DNA of 64,000 nt, taken from contig CAJNOI010000017.1 of assembly GCA_905250115.1 (NCBI GenBank), positions 262,685 to 326,684 on the forward strand, read 5' to 3'. Of the stretch, positions 36,695 through 49,800 are shown piece by piece (positions within the stretch are counted from its first letter, which is position 1; every line of letters starts with the position of its first letter). Source of the DNA: Adineta steineri. Taxonomy: Eukaryota > Rotifera > Eurotatoria > Adinetida > Adinetidae. The notes below the pieces were generated by a model. It made no database searches, was not told the DNA's origin, and saw only the letters and a program-made list of their open reading frames with translations. The translations under genes and the position numbers were made by a program.

Positions 36695-38339
36695 TTAGCG
36701 AAACGAACGATAAACAATACGTCCATTAAGAGGCATTAATGACCGGTAATTTCTTGTAATATATCCATTCATTGATTTGTCACTGGTACATGTATGTTTC
36801 AATTGACGTAATTGATTGATCTAGAAAAAAATATTACATTAATTCATAACTATTTTCTATATTTACTTGTTGTTTTGAAAGACCGATTTTGTCTCGAAAA
36901 ACTATCCAACGTACACTTTCATTACACATTGGAGTTGTTAATGAACCATCGTATGTATAATAATCTTGAATATTTTCTATAATAGAAAATTTTTAGAATT
37001 TCTATTGTAATTAAAAATCTTACCTGGCATTAAGTTTCTTAATGAAATAGTATTATAATCAAAATTAATTTTTTCTCCTTTATGTGTAATTTTTGGAAAA
37101 AGTTCAAGTAATTTATCCATATGTATATTATCTGTTGGTATGATCTAGAAATTTTAATTTCATTAAAAAAAAATAAAAATTATAAAAATATTTACGTTGA
37201 TTAAAACAGCAAATACCATTAAACCACCGAATTCTTCAGATGCAACTGCTTCTTGTGGAGTTTTATATTTGCTTGTATTCCATGTTACAATATGTAACTA
37301 TAAAAATACGCAAGATTTATTATAAATTATTACATTTCATCGTACTTCAGCTGGTGAACGAATACCATCGACAACATGCTCAGAACCTTCATTATCATTT
37401 GATCCCCAATGCATATGAAATTGTAAAAATTGATATTCATCAAGTACAGGACCACCGGTTATATCTAAAAATCATATTTTTAGAATATAAAAACATAAAT
37501 ACTCATTAATTAACTTACAACTATAGCCATTACCGGATACTTGGAATGAATGACCGGTATTTTCAAGGATTTGACAACAATTTTCATCCGCATCGAATAT
37601 AAATGGATGTCGAGCTAATACAGATTCATATTCTGATTGATCAGTATAGATTCGTATTGGTGATTGAAATTTTTTACATTGTAATTGAGGAAATATTCGA
37701 GACCACATATTTGGTCCTAAAAAACATTAATCATATTCATGAAAAGATTTTAACATTGAAATAAACAAGAAATATTCGTTTTAAATATCAACAAAAAATT
37801 ACAGTTTTCTATATTCTTAACCTCGATTTAGAAAGAATTGTCTTAATAAAAAGTATTTGATTGTTTTTTTTAGCCAAACGGGTACTAGCGGAATCTACAT
37901 TTCTTTTCTAGTTACGTCCCTACATAAAACATAATTATATAGAAACTTCATTTTTTTTGTTCTCATGTATATCGAATGTATAGAAAGTTTTATATATAAA
38001 TATTTCTCACCATGTAAAGTTGAATAGTCCCAATATGATTGAGATGTTTTCGGTTTTTCTTCAATTTTCTTTTGTTTACCATGTTCATACATTCGACTAG
38101 CAACAGATTTTGATCGTACAGGTGTAGGTTTATTTGTTCGACGAATTTCAATTTCAATATCACCCATATCAATTAATACCGACGGAAACATCATCGATTG
38201 TGTTTGATCCTATATGATCTTATTAAGATTTTCATTTCTATATTTTTAAATGACTTACTGTTCTCAATGGTTTTAAATTAATTGCAATTCGATTATTTCC
38301 TGCCCCAACTATTATTGATGATGTATCGTCATCCAACAT
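36695..38339 (-). CDS. Alpha-carbonic anhydrase with N-terminal extension
   Basis: It interconverts CO2 and bicarbonate using zinc. Eight exons (38339-38259, 38209-38011, 37716-37519, 37464-37346, 37297-37196, 37144-37024, 36976-36867, 36820-36695) join in phase to 351 residues. The alpha-CA domain begins near WDYSTLHG and has QSPI, the proton-shuttle His in NTGHSFQV, and the zinc ligands in QFHMHWG and AELH. Also present are EHVVDG, the substrate-site GSLTTP and the C-terminal PLNGR. All catalytic residues look intact, so it should be active. About 85 residues precede the domain: no signal peptide, a basic low-complexity stretch, and no similarity I recognise. That suggests a cytosolic enzyme with an added regulatory or targeting tail, whereas many invertebrate CAs are secreted. 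Confidence 0.95.
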
Positions 38340-40688
38340 TGTTGTAATATTCACTTAAATAAATTTTATCGATAAGTCTTGACTTTTACAATCATTTTCT
38401 GTTTTTGCATATAATAAGAAAAAAGTGCATTTATTCGTACTGTCATTGAGTTTTATCTTTCTATGATGCGTGTGTATATACTTTTTTTTTATACTGCATA
38501 AAAGGATAAACAGTCTTATAATAAGCAGACTTCCGAGATTCTTTCACATACTATTGATCAACTAATTACTAACTGATGAAGAAGGAGAGTGAAAAAAAAA
38601 CGAAAGAAATTGAAAGCTGATTATTGATTTTATGCGTATAAAAACAAATACTATGAATAGCTAAATTCCGAAGATTTATTTATCACAGTCAGACTACAAA
38701 AAATATAAAGAAAAAAAAGATTAATAGTCTTTCGATTTTTTTTCTCTTCTTTTATCGATGTATTTGATACTGATATAAATCTTACAGTCCAGGTACTTTT
38801 TTATTATTATGATTCTATTGAACAAATTTTGACATAGTTTAATATATTTCTTAAGTTTTCAAAAATAGAATAGTTGTTTTTGTTATTGTGAAATACATCA
38901 AAACAAAAATAAATCACTGACAGTAATAAATACTATTTGTTTGTTACTAAAGGAAATAAGGTTATTGATGTGAATATAATGTATACAGTGACAATCATTT
39001 ATATAGAGTATAAAGAAAACATAAGTATTAATCATTGATTTCAATATTTAAAAGCTAATTACGAGTATATCGGAAGACGATCATTAAGACATGTCCTATT
39101 TATATAATATTTCAACTACTTACTATACTTAACTTTTGCCATTAAAAAGAATCGCACTCTTATAAGTTGCTCATTTGAATAATCTTCTATTGCTTGAATA
39201 AATGTCGACTTGTTTTAATTCTATTTATATTTCTATATATGTTTTTAGAAGAAAATATAGTTTGAAGAAGCACGAACATCAGATTTACAATTATATTAAT
39301 TTCGAGTGAGTTCTTTAATTGAATTTATTAATAAGAAGGATACTCGCTAATTTAACAGAATAGAAAGAGAAAAGTACATACATTCAAGCGTTAACGAATC
39401 TTCTTTTGTTTATTCAACAGTTAAAAATAATTTTGTTTTCTACAAAGATCTCCTGGATAAATTTTTGAAGTCAACAATATTGTGAAGAATTTATAGTTAA
39501 TAAATCGCGTTTCACAATTCAATTTACGCCGCATCATTTTTAGTTCATTATTCTCGTAGCAGATTAATTAATCGAAGATTATCTTCCATTATTCTCAATA
39601 GTATTCATATATAAATTTATGAATTGTCTAGTTATGATAATTATAAAATGTAATTTTTATAAATACCTAACACTCTATTATAGATAAAAAATACAAATAC
39701 TATTCATACTTTTAGTATGGTGTTAGATCATTTTGTACAAATTGTGTTTGTTATCCTATGTAGAATAATCGTACAACTAAATAAATCATATTAATATTAG
39801 ATACATGAATAGAATTATTATTTTTTTCGTACCTTGTTAATCTATTCGAACTATGTGTAGTTGATAGAAAAAATATAGAGATAATAATATGCATACCATT
39901 TTGTTTTCTTATTAGTCATGTTGTTCTGGTTAGTAGTTCTTTTCCTCTTTCTTATTTCCGTTCTTGTTGTTATTCAACTCTTAGATCCTGTCACTATTGA
40001 GCTATCTCTTAATATGATTTGTGAACAACATGAATGATGAAGTATGAGGAGAAAAAAAAATAATTAGATTAAGTTCGAAAGGAATCTTTTATCTGTGTTG
40101 CATATTTGATTATAACATATTTTTTATATATTCATATAGATCAATGGGTTTGTTCACAAGTTTTTAAAATAGATAAATCATGATTAATATAACACTTGAT
40201 TGAACATAAGAAACAAATCTTGATAAGATACAAAATAGTTTCATTCTATATCTCGTTCTTTGAAAAATTTAATTTCATGCTTGAATTCATATATAGATCG
40301 ATCAAAAGTATCTCAAGAATTTAGTTATTATAATATTGTTTATAGTGATCTTCGCATATTCGAAAATAGCATAGAAGAGATCGTATAACTATGTGTTATA
40401 TTTTACAGCACTATTGTGTATTATTGAGAAATGTTGTCATCAATTTGAAGTATACAATATGTAATACAGGAAATATATTAAACTCAACAATATTTTTCAA
40501 TTAGTACTAGAAATAAAACATGAAATCGAAATTGATGCTGAATATGATTTCATATACATAGTCCACAAGATATAATTTAATATGTTTAGCAAGTGCATGA
40601 TAAGAAGGAAAAGAAAAACTCCTAAATATCAGTGTACGTATTTCAAACTGTAAGATATTGTTGAGCCACTTCGTTTTACATGTACTCT

Positions 40689-40994
40689 ATCATAATTAGG
40701 GGTAGGACAGTTCATAGTTCCAAGTTCGGATGAACTGGTCAAAAGAACTAACAGTTCAGTTCTTCTGAAAAAAACTGAACTGAACCAACAGTTCTTTCAG
40801 AAGAACTGGTCTGTTTCAACAGTTCTTTTAAAAGAACTGTTTTGTTTCAAATTTGTTTTTATTTTCAAAAAAATAGTTTTCACAACAGTTCTATTCAAAG
40901 AACTGTTGGTTCAGTTCAGTTCTATTCAAAAGAACTGTTAATACAGTTCCTAAAAACGGAACTAATATGGAACTATCCTACCCCTAATCATAAT
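40689..40994. mobile_element. hAT-type MITE with 8-bp target site duplication
   Basis: The 290-bp element (40697-40986) has terminal inverted repeats TAGGGGTAGGACAGTTC and the inverse of GGAACTATCCTACCCCTA. A perfect 8-bp duplication ATCATAAT flanks it (40689-40696, 40987-40994), the hallmark of hAT insertion. The interior is built of repeated AGTTCTTTT/AAAAGAACTG palindromes, so the whole element can fold back. There is no transposase, so it is non-autonomous. The perfect duplication suggests a fairly recent insertion. Confidence 0.9.
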
Positions 40995-41350
40995 ACCTAA
41001 AAATATACTTACAAGTATAAATAAAATAAGGTAAATTATTGCTAGTAGAAAAAAGAAAAAGGCAATAATTTCTTTGCTAAGTAAAATTTATATTTGCTTA
41101 GTAAATAATTTAAATCTAAGTGGAATAATTAGACACTAAGTAAATTTAAAGTTTCTTAGTAAAATAAACTAATTGATCAGTTAAAATATTGATATTCGAG
41201 TAAATTATTTTTTCGCTAAGTTAACAAAATATAATAATAGTAATGACCTACATTTGAGCAGTAAAAAAATTCATTATTCAGTAATTCTAAAATATCAAAT
41301 CAAAGTTCCTATACTTTTTTGATGACATCTATATTTTTCTTACGTTCTTT

Positions 41351-41446
41351 AATCTTGAGAATGCGTGTGAGTGTGGGTGTTATTTATATATCACATCCAC
41401 ATCCTCAGCCACACCTATACCCACACCCACAGCCACCTTCAAGATG
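41351..41446. repeat. Foldback repeat containing TGTGGG telomere-like units
   Basis: The left arm is G-rich (GTGTGAGTGTGGGTG). The right arm is C-rich and contains CCCACACCCACA, the exact inverse of two TGTGGG units, the telomere repeat reported for bdelloid rotifers. The tips (AATCTTGA and TCAAGATG) are inverted. It is related to the foldback at 6219-6292 and to the G-rich stretch near 46602-46640. Confidence 0.55.
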
Positions 41447-42321
41447 GTTTCCAGAAAACAGTTATAGGTATTTCTGAAAATTGTTTCTTTATATAACGCA
41501 AGTGTATCTAAGAAAAATGTTGCTTTTCTGTATCTCAAGATATGTTGATATTTAATTGGAACTCTTCTTTGATTTTGAAATAAAAAGTTCCAAATGATCT
41601 CTTTCACTAAAAGATCAGAAGATAATCATATATTTACTTTTGATAATATTAATCGATATTGCAAGAAATTAATCAACACTTAAATCTAACCTATAGATTT
41701 TAGAATTCTCATTCCACGATGCTATATTCTTAGGAAACAAGAGCACATTTAATAACTTTAATCCTTTGAAGCCCATGATTCAACCAATGAATGAAACCTC
41801 TTTAAGACTTGATATATCGTATGAGAATTGGGTATTATCGACACTTTAAAAAACTATTTGAAGTTATGTTCAACTTTTAGTCATTTCCTTGGAGGTGTAT
41901 GGACGGGAGTCAAAAAGTGACTCAGTAACCTCAGTATGGTTTTTAATCTTACATAAATATGTGCGTCAAGATATCTTCTATGTCGTAATAGAAGCCACAC
42001 TTCATTATCACTCTGCATTCGTGAGCTATTCGGAATTTATCAAATTTTAAAAAAGTGAGGCCTATAAGCCTCAATGGTACTTAATTGTTTCAAACACATT
42101 GATATTTTAATAGGTCACAAGGTGATATAATTTCTGTTCGTTAACGAATATAAAAAGATATAATAATTCATATTAACTACATTTAATAGTATAGAATAGT
42201 TTCAAAAAGTTTTATATTTAATAATCAATGTTTTGAAACTTTTTTTTTTGGTTTGATCCAACACTAATACAAATATACAAAAAGAAACGAAAACAAAAAA
42301 TCAAAACAAAAAGAAAATTGA

Positions 42322-43521
42322 TCAAAAATTATAAAGTCTTATCTGACTTGGTTTTATTGTTCTTACAATAATACTTCTTTGATTACTACCAAATGGTATA
42401 GCATGTTTAATTCTATAATTAAAATCAATATCAAACCATATTTGTTGTTGATCACGTTGATTATATTCACGTTTATCATCAAGAAAAAAAAATGATTGTT
42501 TTTCACATGTTGTTAATATCCAAGCATGTGACATATGTATTGGTGATATTGTATAAATATTAATATTAGAAAATAAAATTCGATCTAAAAATTTAAATGT
42601 ATTCGAACCAAAATGTTTATAAATCATTAAACATCGACGATTATTTGTTGCACGTACAATAGCAATTAATGTTGTATAATCAATAGTATGAAAACGTATT
42701 GATAATAAATGATCATTAATATAATCAGTTAATAGATGTTGTTTTGTATAACGTCGAAGAAATGTCCATGATACAAGTGATCGTTGTTCAATTGTACCAT
42801 CCGTATCAAGCATAAATAGATCTTTTGTATTTGCTGTTAATGATATATATCCTCGACGTTTAATTTGTGTTACTAAATTTGCATTTGAACCTGGTTGAAA
42901 TTGCCATAAACCTTGTTCATATAAAATTAAATAGGATGATAAATATGTAACATAACATAAATCAACAACTTTTGAACGTTCACGCATTGAAGTTGTTAAA
43001 TCTAATGCAATTAATGGATTAAGATTTTTATCAAATAATTTAAATACTCGACCATCATGTACAAGTATTGTTTCACATGATGCAGCCATTAATGTATATT
43101 CAGTATCGATAGCTGAATGATTTACAAATTGAAAATTAATATTTTTTAATTCAATTTGTTCATGTTCAATATCATTAGTTTCAATTTTATTTTGTTCAGC
43201 AATAAAACGACGTCGTACAGCTTGTTTTCGTTCAAATTCATCACGTAAACGTTCAATTTTTGATTTATATATTGTTTCAATACGATTCGTCATAGTTTTT
43301 TTCCATTCATCAACCATTAATACTAAACGTTCATAATGTTCGATTTCTAATGAATTATCATCAATAGTATTTAATGGATATTCCTGTTGAATTATCAATG
43401 GTGATGGTGGTGGTGGTGGTGATTCAATTGAAATTTCTGTAGAACCACAATGAAGACATTTACCAGAACTTTGATTAATAAAACGATGAGAACATTGTTT
43501 TCTGGATAAAGATGTATTCAT
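42322..43521 (-). CDS. Single-exon protein: N-terminal Zn-site, coiled coil, possible beta-propeller (399 aa)
   Basis: One open exon of 399 residues with ATG at 43521, a few nt after a cttttag acceptor (about 43533), so a 5'UTR intron or trans-splice site precedes it. The N-terminus holds C-S-H and C-L-H-C spaced like one zinc-binding site (residues 10-25), followed by a poly-Pro run. A charged coiled coil spans about 65-120. The C-terminal 260 residues alternate short hydrophobic strands with turns, as in WD40/NHL-like propellers, but no repeat motif is clear. The plan resembles a degenerate TRIM-like protein (zinc finger, coiled coil, propeller). This is structural analogy, not homology I can prove. 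No membrane segment. Confidence 0.8.
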   Translation of the reverse strand: MNTSLSRKQCSHRFINQSSGKCLHCGSTEISIESPPPPPSPLIIQQEYPLNTIDDNSLEIEHYERLVLMVDEWKKTMTNRIETIYKSKIERLRDEFERKQAVRRRFIAEQNKIETNDIEHEQIELKNINFQFVNHSAIDTEYTLMAASCETILVHDGRVFKLFDKNLNPLIALDLTTSMRERSKVVDLCYVTYLSSYLILYEQGLWQFQPGSNANLVTQIKRRGYISLTANTKDLFMLDTDGTIEQRSLVSWTFLRRYTKQHLLTDYINDHLLSIRFHTIDYTTLIAIVRATNNRRCLMIYKHFGSNTFKFLDRILFSNINIYTISPIHMSHAWILTTCEKQSFFFLDDKREYNQRDQQQIWFDIDFNYRIKHAIPFGSNQRSIIVRTIKPSQIRLYNF

Positions 43522-44872
43522 ATCGATTATGTCTAAAAGATAGATAGGACAACATCTACATCTTTTATTATTAAAAATATATTTTCATAATCTCAATCCA
43601 TTAATCTAGAAGTTTTTTAAATTCATCATATATATTTTTTATATCTTTAAATCAATACAATACGGGTAATAGCCGATTGCTTTACTGATAAATTATCTAC
43701 ATGGATACATTGCGTGTAGACCTTATTGGTTCAAATGTATAAAATTTATTTCATTCATTTTTATCGGTAGATATCGTTGTTGATCGATTCAATACGAATA
43801 ATAAAGTATAATATTTTAATCAGTTATTAATCTATATGTATACATAAGATCGCATTCGATAACTTCAACAGTAGTTATAAAAAGGAATATAAAATCAGCT
43901 TTACGTAATATTAAGGAATGTAATAATTCAACATTGTTTAAACGATTAAAAGGAAGACTTTAGAGGTCATTTTATTTGAAATGATTAACTAGTAACAGAT
44001 CTATCTAAACAAATTTATAGCTTTCTTTTATATTGAGAATAGAAGTTCTAGAATGACTCTAGAGAGATGATAAGACGAATATGATATCACGTTTTCAGCT
44101 TGGGATATTATTTGTCAGTCCAATACGAGTATATCTAATGTCTTTGGTACTATCAAAAATATTATTCAAGTAACAATATAGATTTTAATCTTTCTCGATC
44201 AAACGATAAATTTTTCCATGACAAAATTTCATAGACTACTTGTATTTAGAATTAGTTTGATCAACAACTATACTTATGATTTATCGGAGGCAATGCAAGC
44301 TCTAAATCATGACTGTAAACATTCTAGACCTGCTGGATATATATACATCATCCGTAGCTTTACTGATAAACAAACGAAATAGGAAAGAGTATAATATAAA
44401 GAAAAGAAGGTAGGTATAACAGTGCTATAGAGATAAAACAGAGTACACAACAGATGACATACATACGGGTAATTACATGTAATATATACAACTGTTTAGT
44501 ATATATCCCAAAGGGAAGAACTGTAAATCATAGCAATAAAGTTTTATTTAATCAATGCAATATTTTCATTTGTTTTTATATATACAGTCAATATTATAAT
44601 CAATTTGTCGGTAAATTACTATTACCCATGTTTAATACCCATAGAAAGCAAAATAGAAATATTCTATGATGTATAATCATCATAAGAATACAAAAAAAAA
44701 GCAAAAATCATAGTATACATAAATAAATAAAACTAAAAGAAAACTTTTCTTTTTAAATATATATATCTTGAAATAATGCTAAACAAATAAATGGTACAGT
44801 CAATATGTGAGAAAATTCTATGGCACAGAAGAAAAAACAATGATATAATACAATATGTTCTTTTTTTTTCGG
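43522..44872. other. AT-rich intergenic region, no gene seen
   Basis: Upstream of the zinc-site/coiled-coil gene and downstream of the KEN-box gene. Open frames at 44454-45006 (+) are short and AT-driven. No repeat or RNA gene was recognised. Confidence 0.5.
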
Positions 44873-45572
44873 TTATATTTGTACAGAACGTCGTTGACGA
44901 TTACCAGAAACGATATTATCAAGATCAAGACCTGATCCAAGGAAGAATTTTTTCGATTGAATTAGTTTTTTGTTCTTTGTTTTTGATATATGTTGTAGTC
45001 GTTTGACAGGTTTTTGCATATTAAATGTTAGCGTTTTATTTAATATAGGTTTGATTGATGTTGTTCGACGTAGTTTAACACGTTCTTCAATAGATAATGA
45101 TGGTGGTACACTATTTGTATCGATTAATTGAGATGTTATCGCTTTTTTCTTCTTTATAATTTTACCTTGAGTATAGGACTGAAAATTCAAAAAATAATAT
45201 ATTATTTATAAAATTTTTAGAAATGAATTATACTTTTGGTAGAGTTTTCTTAGGGGATTTAGTTATTTTTTTCTTTATCGATGATTTTCTTTTATTTCTT
45301 GTAGCTGTTGGAGGACTCGATACATTATTTTCTTTATCACTTGAGCTACGATGAATTGATACTGTATGATTAGTTGATGTTGGTTTACCTATTTGAAAAT
45401 AGAAAAAAGGATTAGTTTTGAAAATGATAATAGTAAGTAGTTTTATACTTGAACGATTTGAATTCTTTCGACGTGTTTTATTTTTTATTTCACGTTGTTT
45501 TAAAGGAGTTTTATCACGATCAATACGTATAGAATATGAATGATCAGTTAAGAAGTTATAATTACTTTGCAT
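44873..45572 (-). CDS. Small basic, probably nuclear protein with a KEN box
   Basis: Three exons (45572-45449, 45388-45234, 45178-44873) join in phase to 194 residues. The product is strongly basic (KTRRKNSNR, RNKRKSSIKKKITKS, KIIKKKKA) and Ser/Thr-rich, with no signal peptide or membrane helix, and looks disordered. SSSDKENNVSSPP contains KEN followed closely by Pro, the form of an APC/C degradation signal. A conserved-looking patch near the C-terminus reads FFLGSGLDLDNI. Nuclear localisation is likely from the basic clusters. A role in the cell cycle is only suggested by the KEN motif. The family is not recognised. Confidence 0.8.
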
Positions 45573-46847
45573 AATTTTTATTTTTATATGGAAAATATTA
45601 GTTCTATCGATATAATTTGTAATCTATCATTTCTTTTTATCAAGTATAAAGAATGAAGGATTTGCCTGGAAAATAAATGATTTGATCTGACAGGTATACA
45701 CGAGAGAGAAAAGAGATAAGTAAACAAATACGACCATTAGTCTCACGCGACTCTTAATTGGTTATTTTTATCCATTCATATAATTTATTCTTTTTAAGTA
45801 CCGAAATTATATAATAAAAGAGTTTATACGATTGAAAAAAGTTTTAGATTTTATTTTAAATAAAAATTTACTTGAAAAATTTTGATTAATTAGAAGTGCA
45901 TATCAGACTTGAGCGACATCTATTCTTCGTTTGATTGAGCAAACAATATAATACGAAGAAAATTATCATATAGATCGATAGAAGAAAAAATATGTCTCGG
46001 ATTAAGTTTTATTTGTTTTTACAATTAATCTAGTTTTTATTACTTCTGATTCCAATCTCTAATTAGAAGTATATGTCACACATCGTAATTATTATTCTAC
46101 AAAACAAGAAAGAATAATATTAAGATCAATGATATTTTTTATGAAATATGATTAGTAGAGATTACAATATGACACATATCATTTATTATTATTCCGAACA
46201 AGACACTAATCAAGTGATTGATTATATATATATATATATCTGCGGATAAGTATACAATAGTAAAGATGATAAATATCTTCTAGATTTAAGACAAAGCGTT
46301 TCTATATGATTTATATTCATGTCAATACTTAATGGGTTAGAAAAATGTACTTCATATTAAAAATTATCAGATTGAATGATACAGTAGCTTAAAGAACAAA
46401 AAAAAATTATTTTATCCAGAATGGTGTTTTCAAGAAATTCAGAAAAAATTTTTCTTGAAGTTTATTAATCATAGAAGACACAATAATAAAAGATGTGGAC
46501 ATATTAGACAGAATCTGATAAGCTTATTTCTTCGAAGCCACTAGTAATGAGAGTCCACTGAGAGGCTCGACACGATCGATGTTGTCGTTGTAGCAGCCGG
46601 TGTTCAGGGTGTGGATGTGAGTGGGTGAGTGTAGGTATGGACTACTTTTCTTCTACATCAACACCTGTTCCACAAAACCTTTCGCGGTGGTTTATTTCTT
46701 TTCCGGATTACTTGATATATTCTGCAGAATCAATCAAGATAGTTCTATGGAGAAGAAAAAAAAATCTCAACTCACTATCTAATTTTAAAAGATCGAATAA
46801 GATTTTGTAGAAATGCTTATTGATATTTTATACAGTAAAATATAAAA
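45573..46847. other. AT-rich intergenic region with G-rich patch
   Basis: The spacer between the KEN-box gene and the 3' end of the receptor gene. It holds a (TA)n run near 46225 and a GTG-rich patch at about 46602-46640 related to the telomere-like foldbacks. The frame at 46625-46810 (+) is not credible. Confidence 0.5.
46602..46640. repeat. G-rich telomere-like patch
   Basis: Consists of GTGTGG, GTGAGTGGGTG and similar units on the plus strand, like the arms of the foldbacks at 6219 and 41351 but without an obvious second arm. Likely a degenerate copy. Confidence 0.4.
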
Positions 46848-49800
46848 TTATAGCATAGAAGTATTTATAAATCCATTTTCTAGCTGTTGAGTTATTATTC
46901 TTGGTTTATTCGTGTTGACTTTTGGTAATATCCATTGAAAAAGCCATCGTTTTGCAAGTGATGTTTCTCGAAATTCTTTCAAAAACTTTCTCGATGGTAA
47001 TATAAATAGAATAAATCCGAGTAATTGTGGTATATAAGATAGAAAATAAACAATAAGTAACGCATGTCGTTGCCATTGTAATGGTTCATTACAATTCAAA
47101 CTAAATGCAAGTATAACTTGTGGTAAACTACTTAATATAATAATCGATGGCGTCACATAAAGTTCTTTATAGTTATTGAATTGTTGTTTAAAAACTTGTG
47201 TAAATGTTGTTTTGCTATTACGTGTTGCACGTAAACGAGTTTGAGCTGCAGTATAAATTAATATCGTAATCGATATAATTTGAATAGCAAATGGAACCAT
47301 ATAATGAATTAATACAGTTACACGATTATATACTGATATGTTTCTTGTAAAATTAGCAGCACATATTATTTGTCCATGAGGATCTTGTACGATAATATAA
47401 AAGAGAAGTTCATGAATATGCATTATACCAACGATGATTAATGTAATTATACTTATAATATATGTTGTATAAGATTTTTTTAAAAGATTACTAAAGGGAA
47501 ACAGAATAGAATAAAGTCGATCTAGAGTTACCCAACTAATTAACCAAAATGAATATCGAGTAAAAACTGAGAGTAGAAATGCAATGATTTTACATGATAA
47601 ATCATTTAGAAATAATTCAAAAATACTTTGAAGTGTTTTAATAAGTAACGAAAGAAGTGAACATTGACTTATAAATGATAATAAAAAAAGATATTTTCCT
47701 ACACCAAGTTTAAATAGATTGGGTCGTTTGAAAGTAATAAGAGTAATATAATTATTTAGTATACCAATGATAAAAATAATAATAACTACGAATAAATATA
47801 TTATTTTTATATCGAAATTATTTTCAATTAAAAGAGAATCTAATGAAAAACTTTGTACATCAGTATTGAATTGACATAATGAACCTCGATTACATTGTGA
47901 ACAAAGACAAATAAATTCATTTGTTTGAAATTGATTACCTTTTAAACATTTTCCATTATTTAAACAAAACGAACATTGATCAAGATTTATATCATAAACA
48001 AAACATTCTACACGAGTATGATTTTCATTACAAATACATAAATAAATATCATCCATAAAACACGTTAAATTATGTCTATTGATACAAAGGTGATGATAAT
48101 TGAATGGAGAAATTTCTAAACAAAAATAAAACAAAATCAGGAATTCGAACTTATGAAGGAATCGATTCAACTAATTAATCGCTTTTGAGTTCAGACTAGA
48201 GATGTCTGGGATCAGATTTTTCTGGTTCCAGTCTAGCTCCGGCAGCTAGGGTATGGCGGTCCCAAAAAAAATGGAACCGGAACCGAAACCGCTCTTTTCT
48301 CATTTATACTGACCGGAGCCGGTCCCGCGTAGTTTTTGGAAGCACCGTACTTTACCGGTAGTTGTTTTTTCAATAGTCCAGGTTTCGATCATAGTCTCCA
48401 TATAGCTGTATTTCTTGGCTCCGACTTCCGGAATTGGAGCTAGTCCCGCATATCTCTAGTCTGAACTCAAAAGTGATGAATCGATTTCCTGGTTATAAGA
48501 AAAATGATTATACCTTCTTGATTCTTTTGATCTAATGAACGAACATGTTTACAATGATTTGTTTCGTTGATGTAAGTCGTTTCATTAATTGATATAACAT
48601 TCAATTGCAATGAGATCAAATATAATTTCATTTCGTTATTTGAATAGAGTTTAACTATAATTATATCCGGAGCTGTTTTTGTCATATAAAAATAAGATAA
48701 AATATTAGGAAGATGTCGAAAGACATCTTGATGAGTAAGTATAAGATCTAATGAAAAGAAATTTATATGAAAATATTGTATAACAGCACCTTCATGATAA
48801 ACACTTTCATTTAAAAATAATGTTACTGCTTGAGTTTGTAATTCACATAAATCTCCATAGAATTGTGATGAACATTTACATGAAAATTGATCTGGTTTAG
48901 ATGAAATCAAACATATACCATTATTTTGACAAGGATTCGAAAGACATTTATCATAGAATAAATTACATCGACGACCATATTGATTAAGTGGACATATACA
49001 ATAGGGCATTTCATTTCCATTCAAAATATTTCGATAATCAGGTTTACACAAAGCATTCAATGCACAAAAACCTTCAATACACACTTGATTTGTATCCAAA
49101 CAATTGTTTCCAGTTAAATTATTCGAGCATAAACAAATATAATTCGATATTTGATTCATTAATGGATAACATTCTTGATTAAAATTACATGAATTACTTG
49201 AACACGGATTTTTTATATTGTTTAATTGAATTAATCGAAGTACTTTTGTAAGACGATATGATGGAAGATAATCAAAATAAATTAAATATTTCCATATAGC
49301 AATAAGTTTCGGTTTCATATTTATTTTAAGTTCATAAATTTCAATACGAATTGAATAAGGATGTTCATTGATAATATTTGATCGATTAAAATATCTTTTG
49401 ATTTTATTTTGTAATAATTGTTTTGAACGTGAATAAAGAAAATAACCGATTTTTTTCTTAAAATTAATCATTTCAAATGCTGGTCGAACATGATACTCAT
49501 GAATATCGAGTGTTTGATTTTCATATAAAAATAAAACAAGTAATTTAAGTAATATTGTATAATTTGTTGATTCTTTATATGCAGATTGTGAAAGATTTAA
49601 ATGCAAGATTAGACTAAATCGGTCGCTATAATATTGGCATTTATCACCATAATAAAATGGCGGACAGAAACAACTAATCGATTTATTATATAGGAAAACA
49701 CCAACACCACGATTGCAATAATAAGAAATATTTGAAGATGTTGATATAGTTTTAGGTGTTATCATCAATGTTTTCTCTTGAATTATTGAATTGCTGATGG

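Larger units (their letters stand above)
38340..42321. other. Large gene-free AT-rich region with two repeats
   Basis: About 4 kb with no supported gene: the longest gene-free stretch in the window. It contains the hAT-type MITE (40697-40986) and the telomere-like foldback (41351-41446). It also has small perfect hairpins near 41905 (GAGTC/GACTC) and 42057 (TGAGGC/GCCTCA). Confidence 0.55.

Noticed and set aside
37990-38172. Second frame overlapping the carbonic anhydrase extension
   Set aside because: The other frame joins in phase to the catalytic domain; this one does not.
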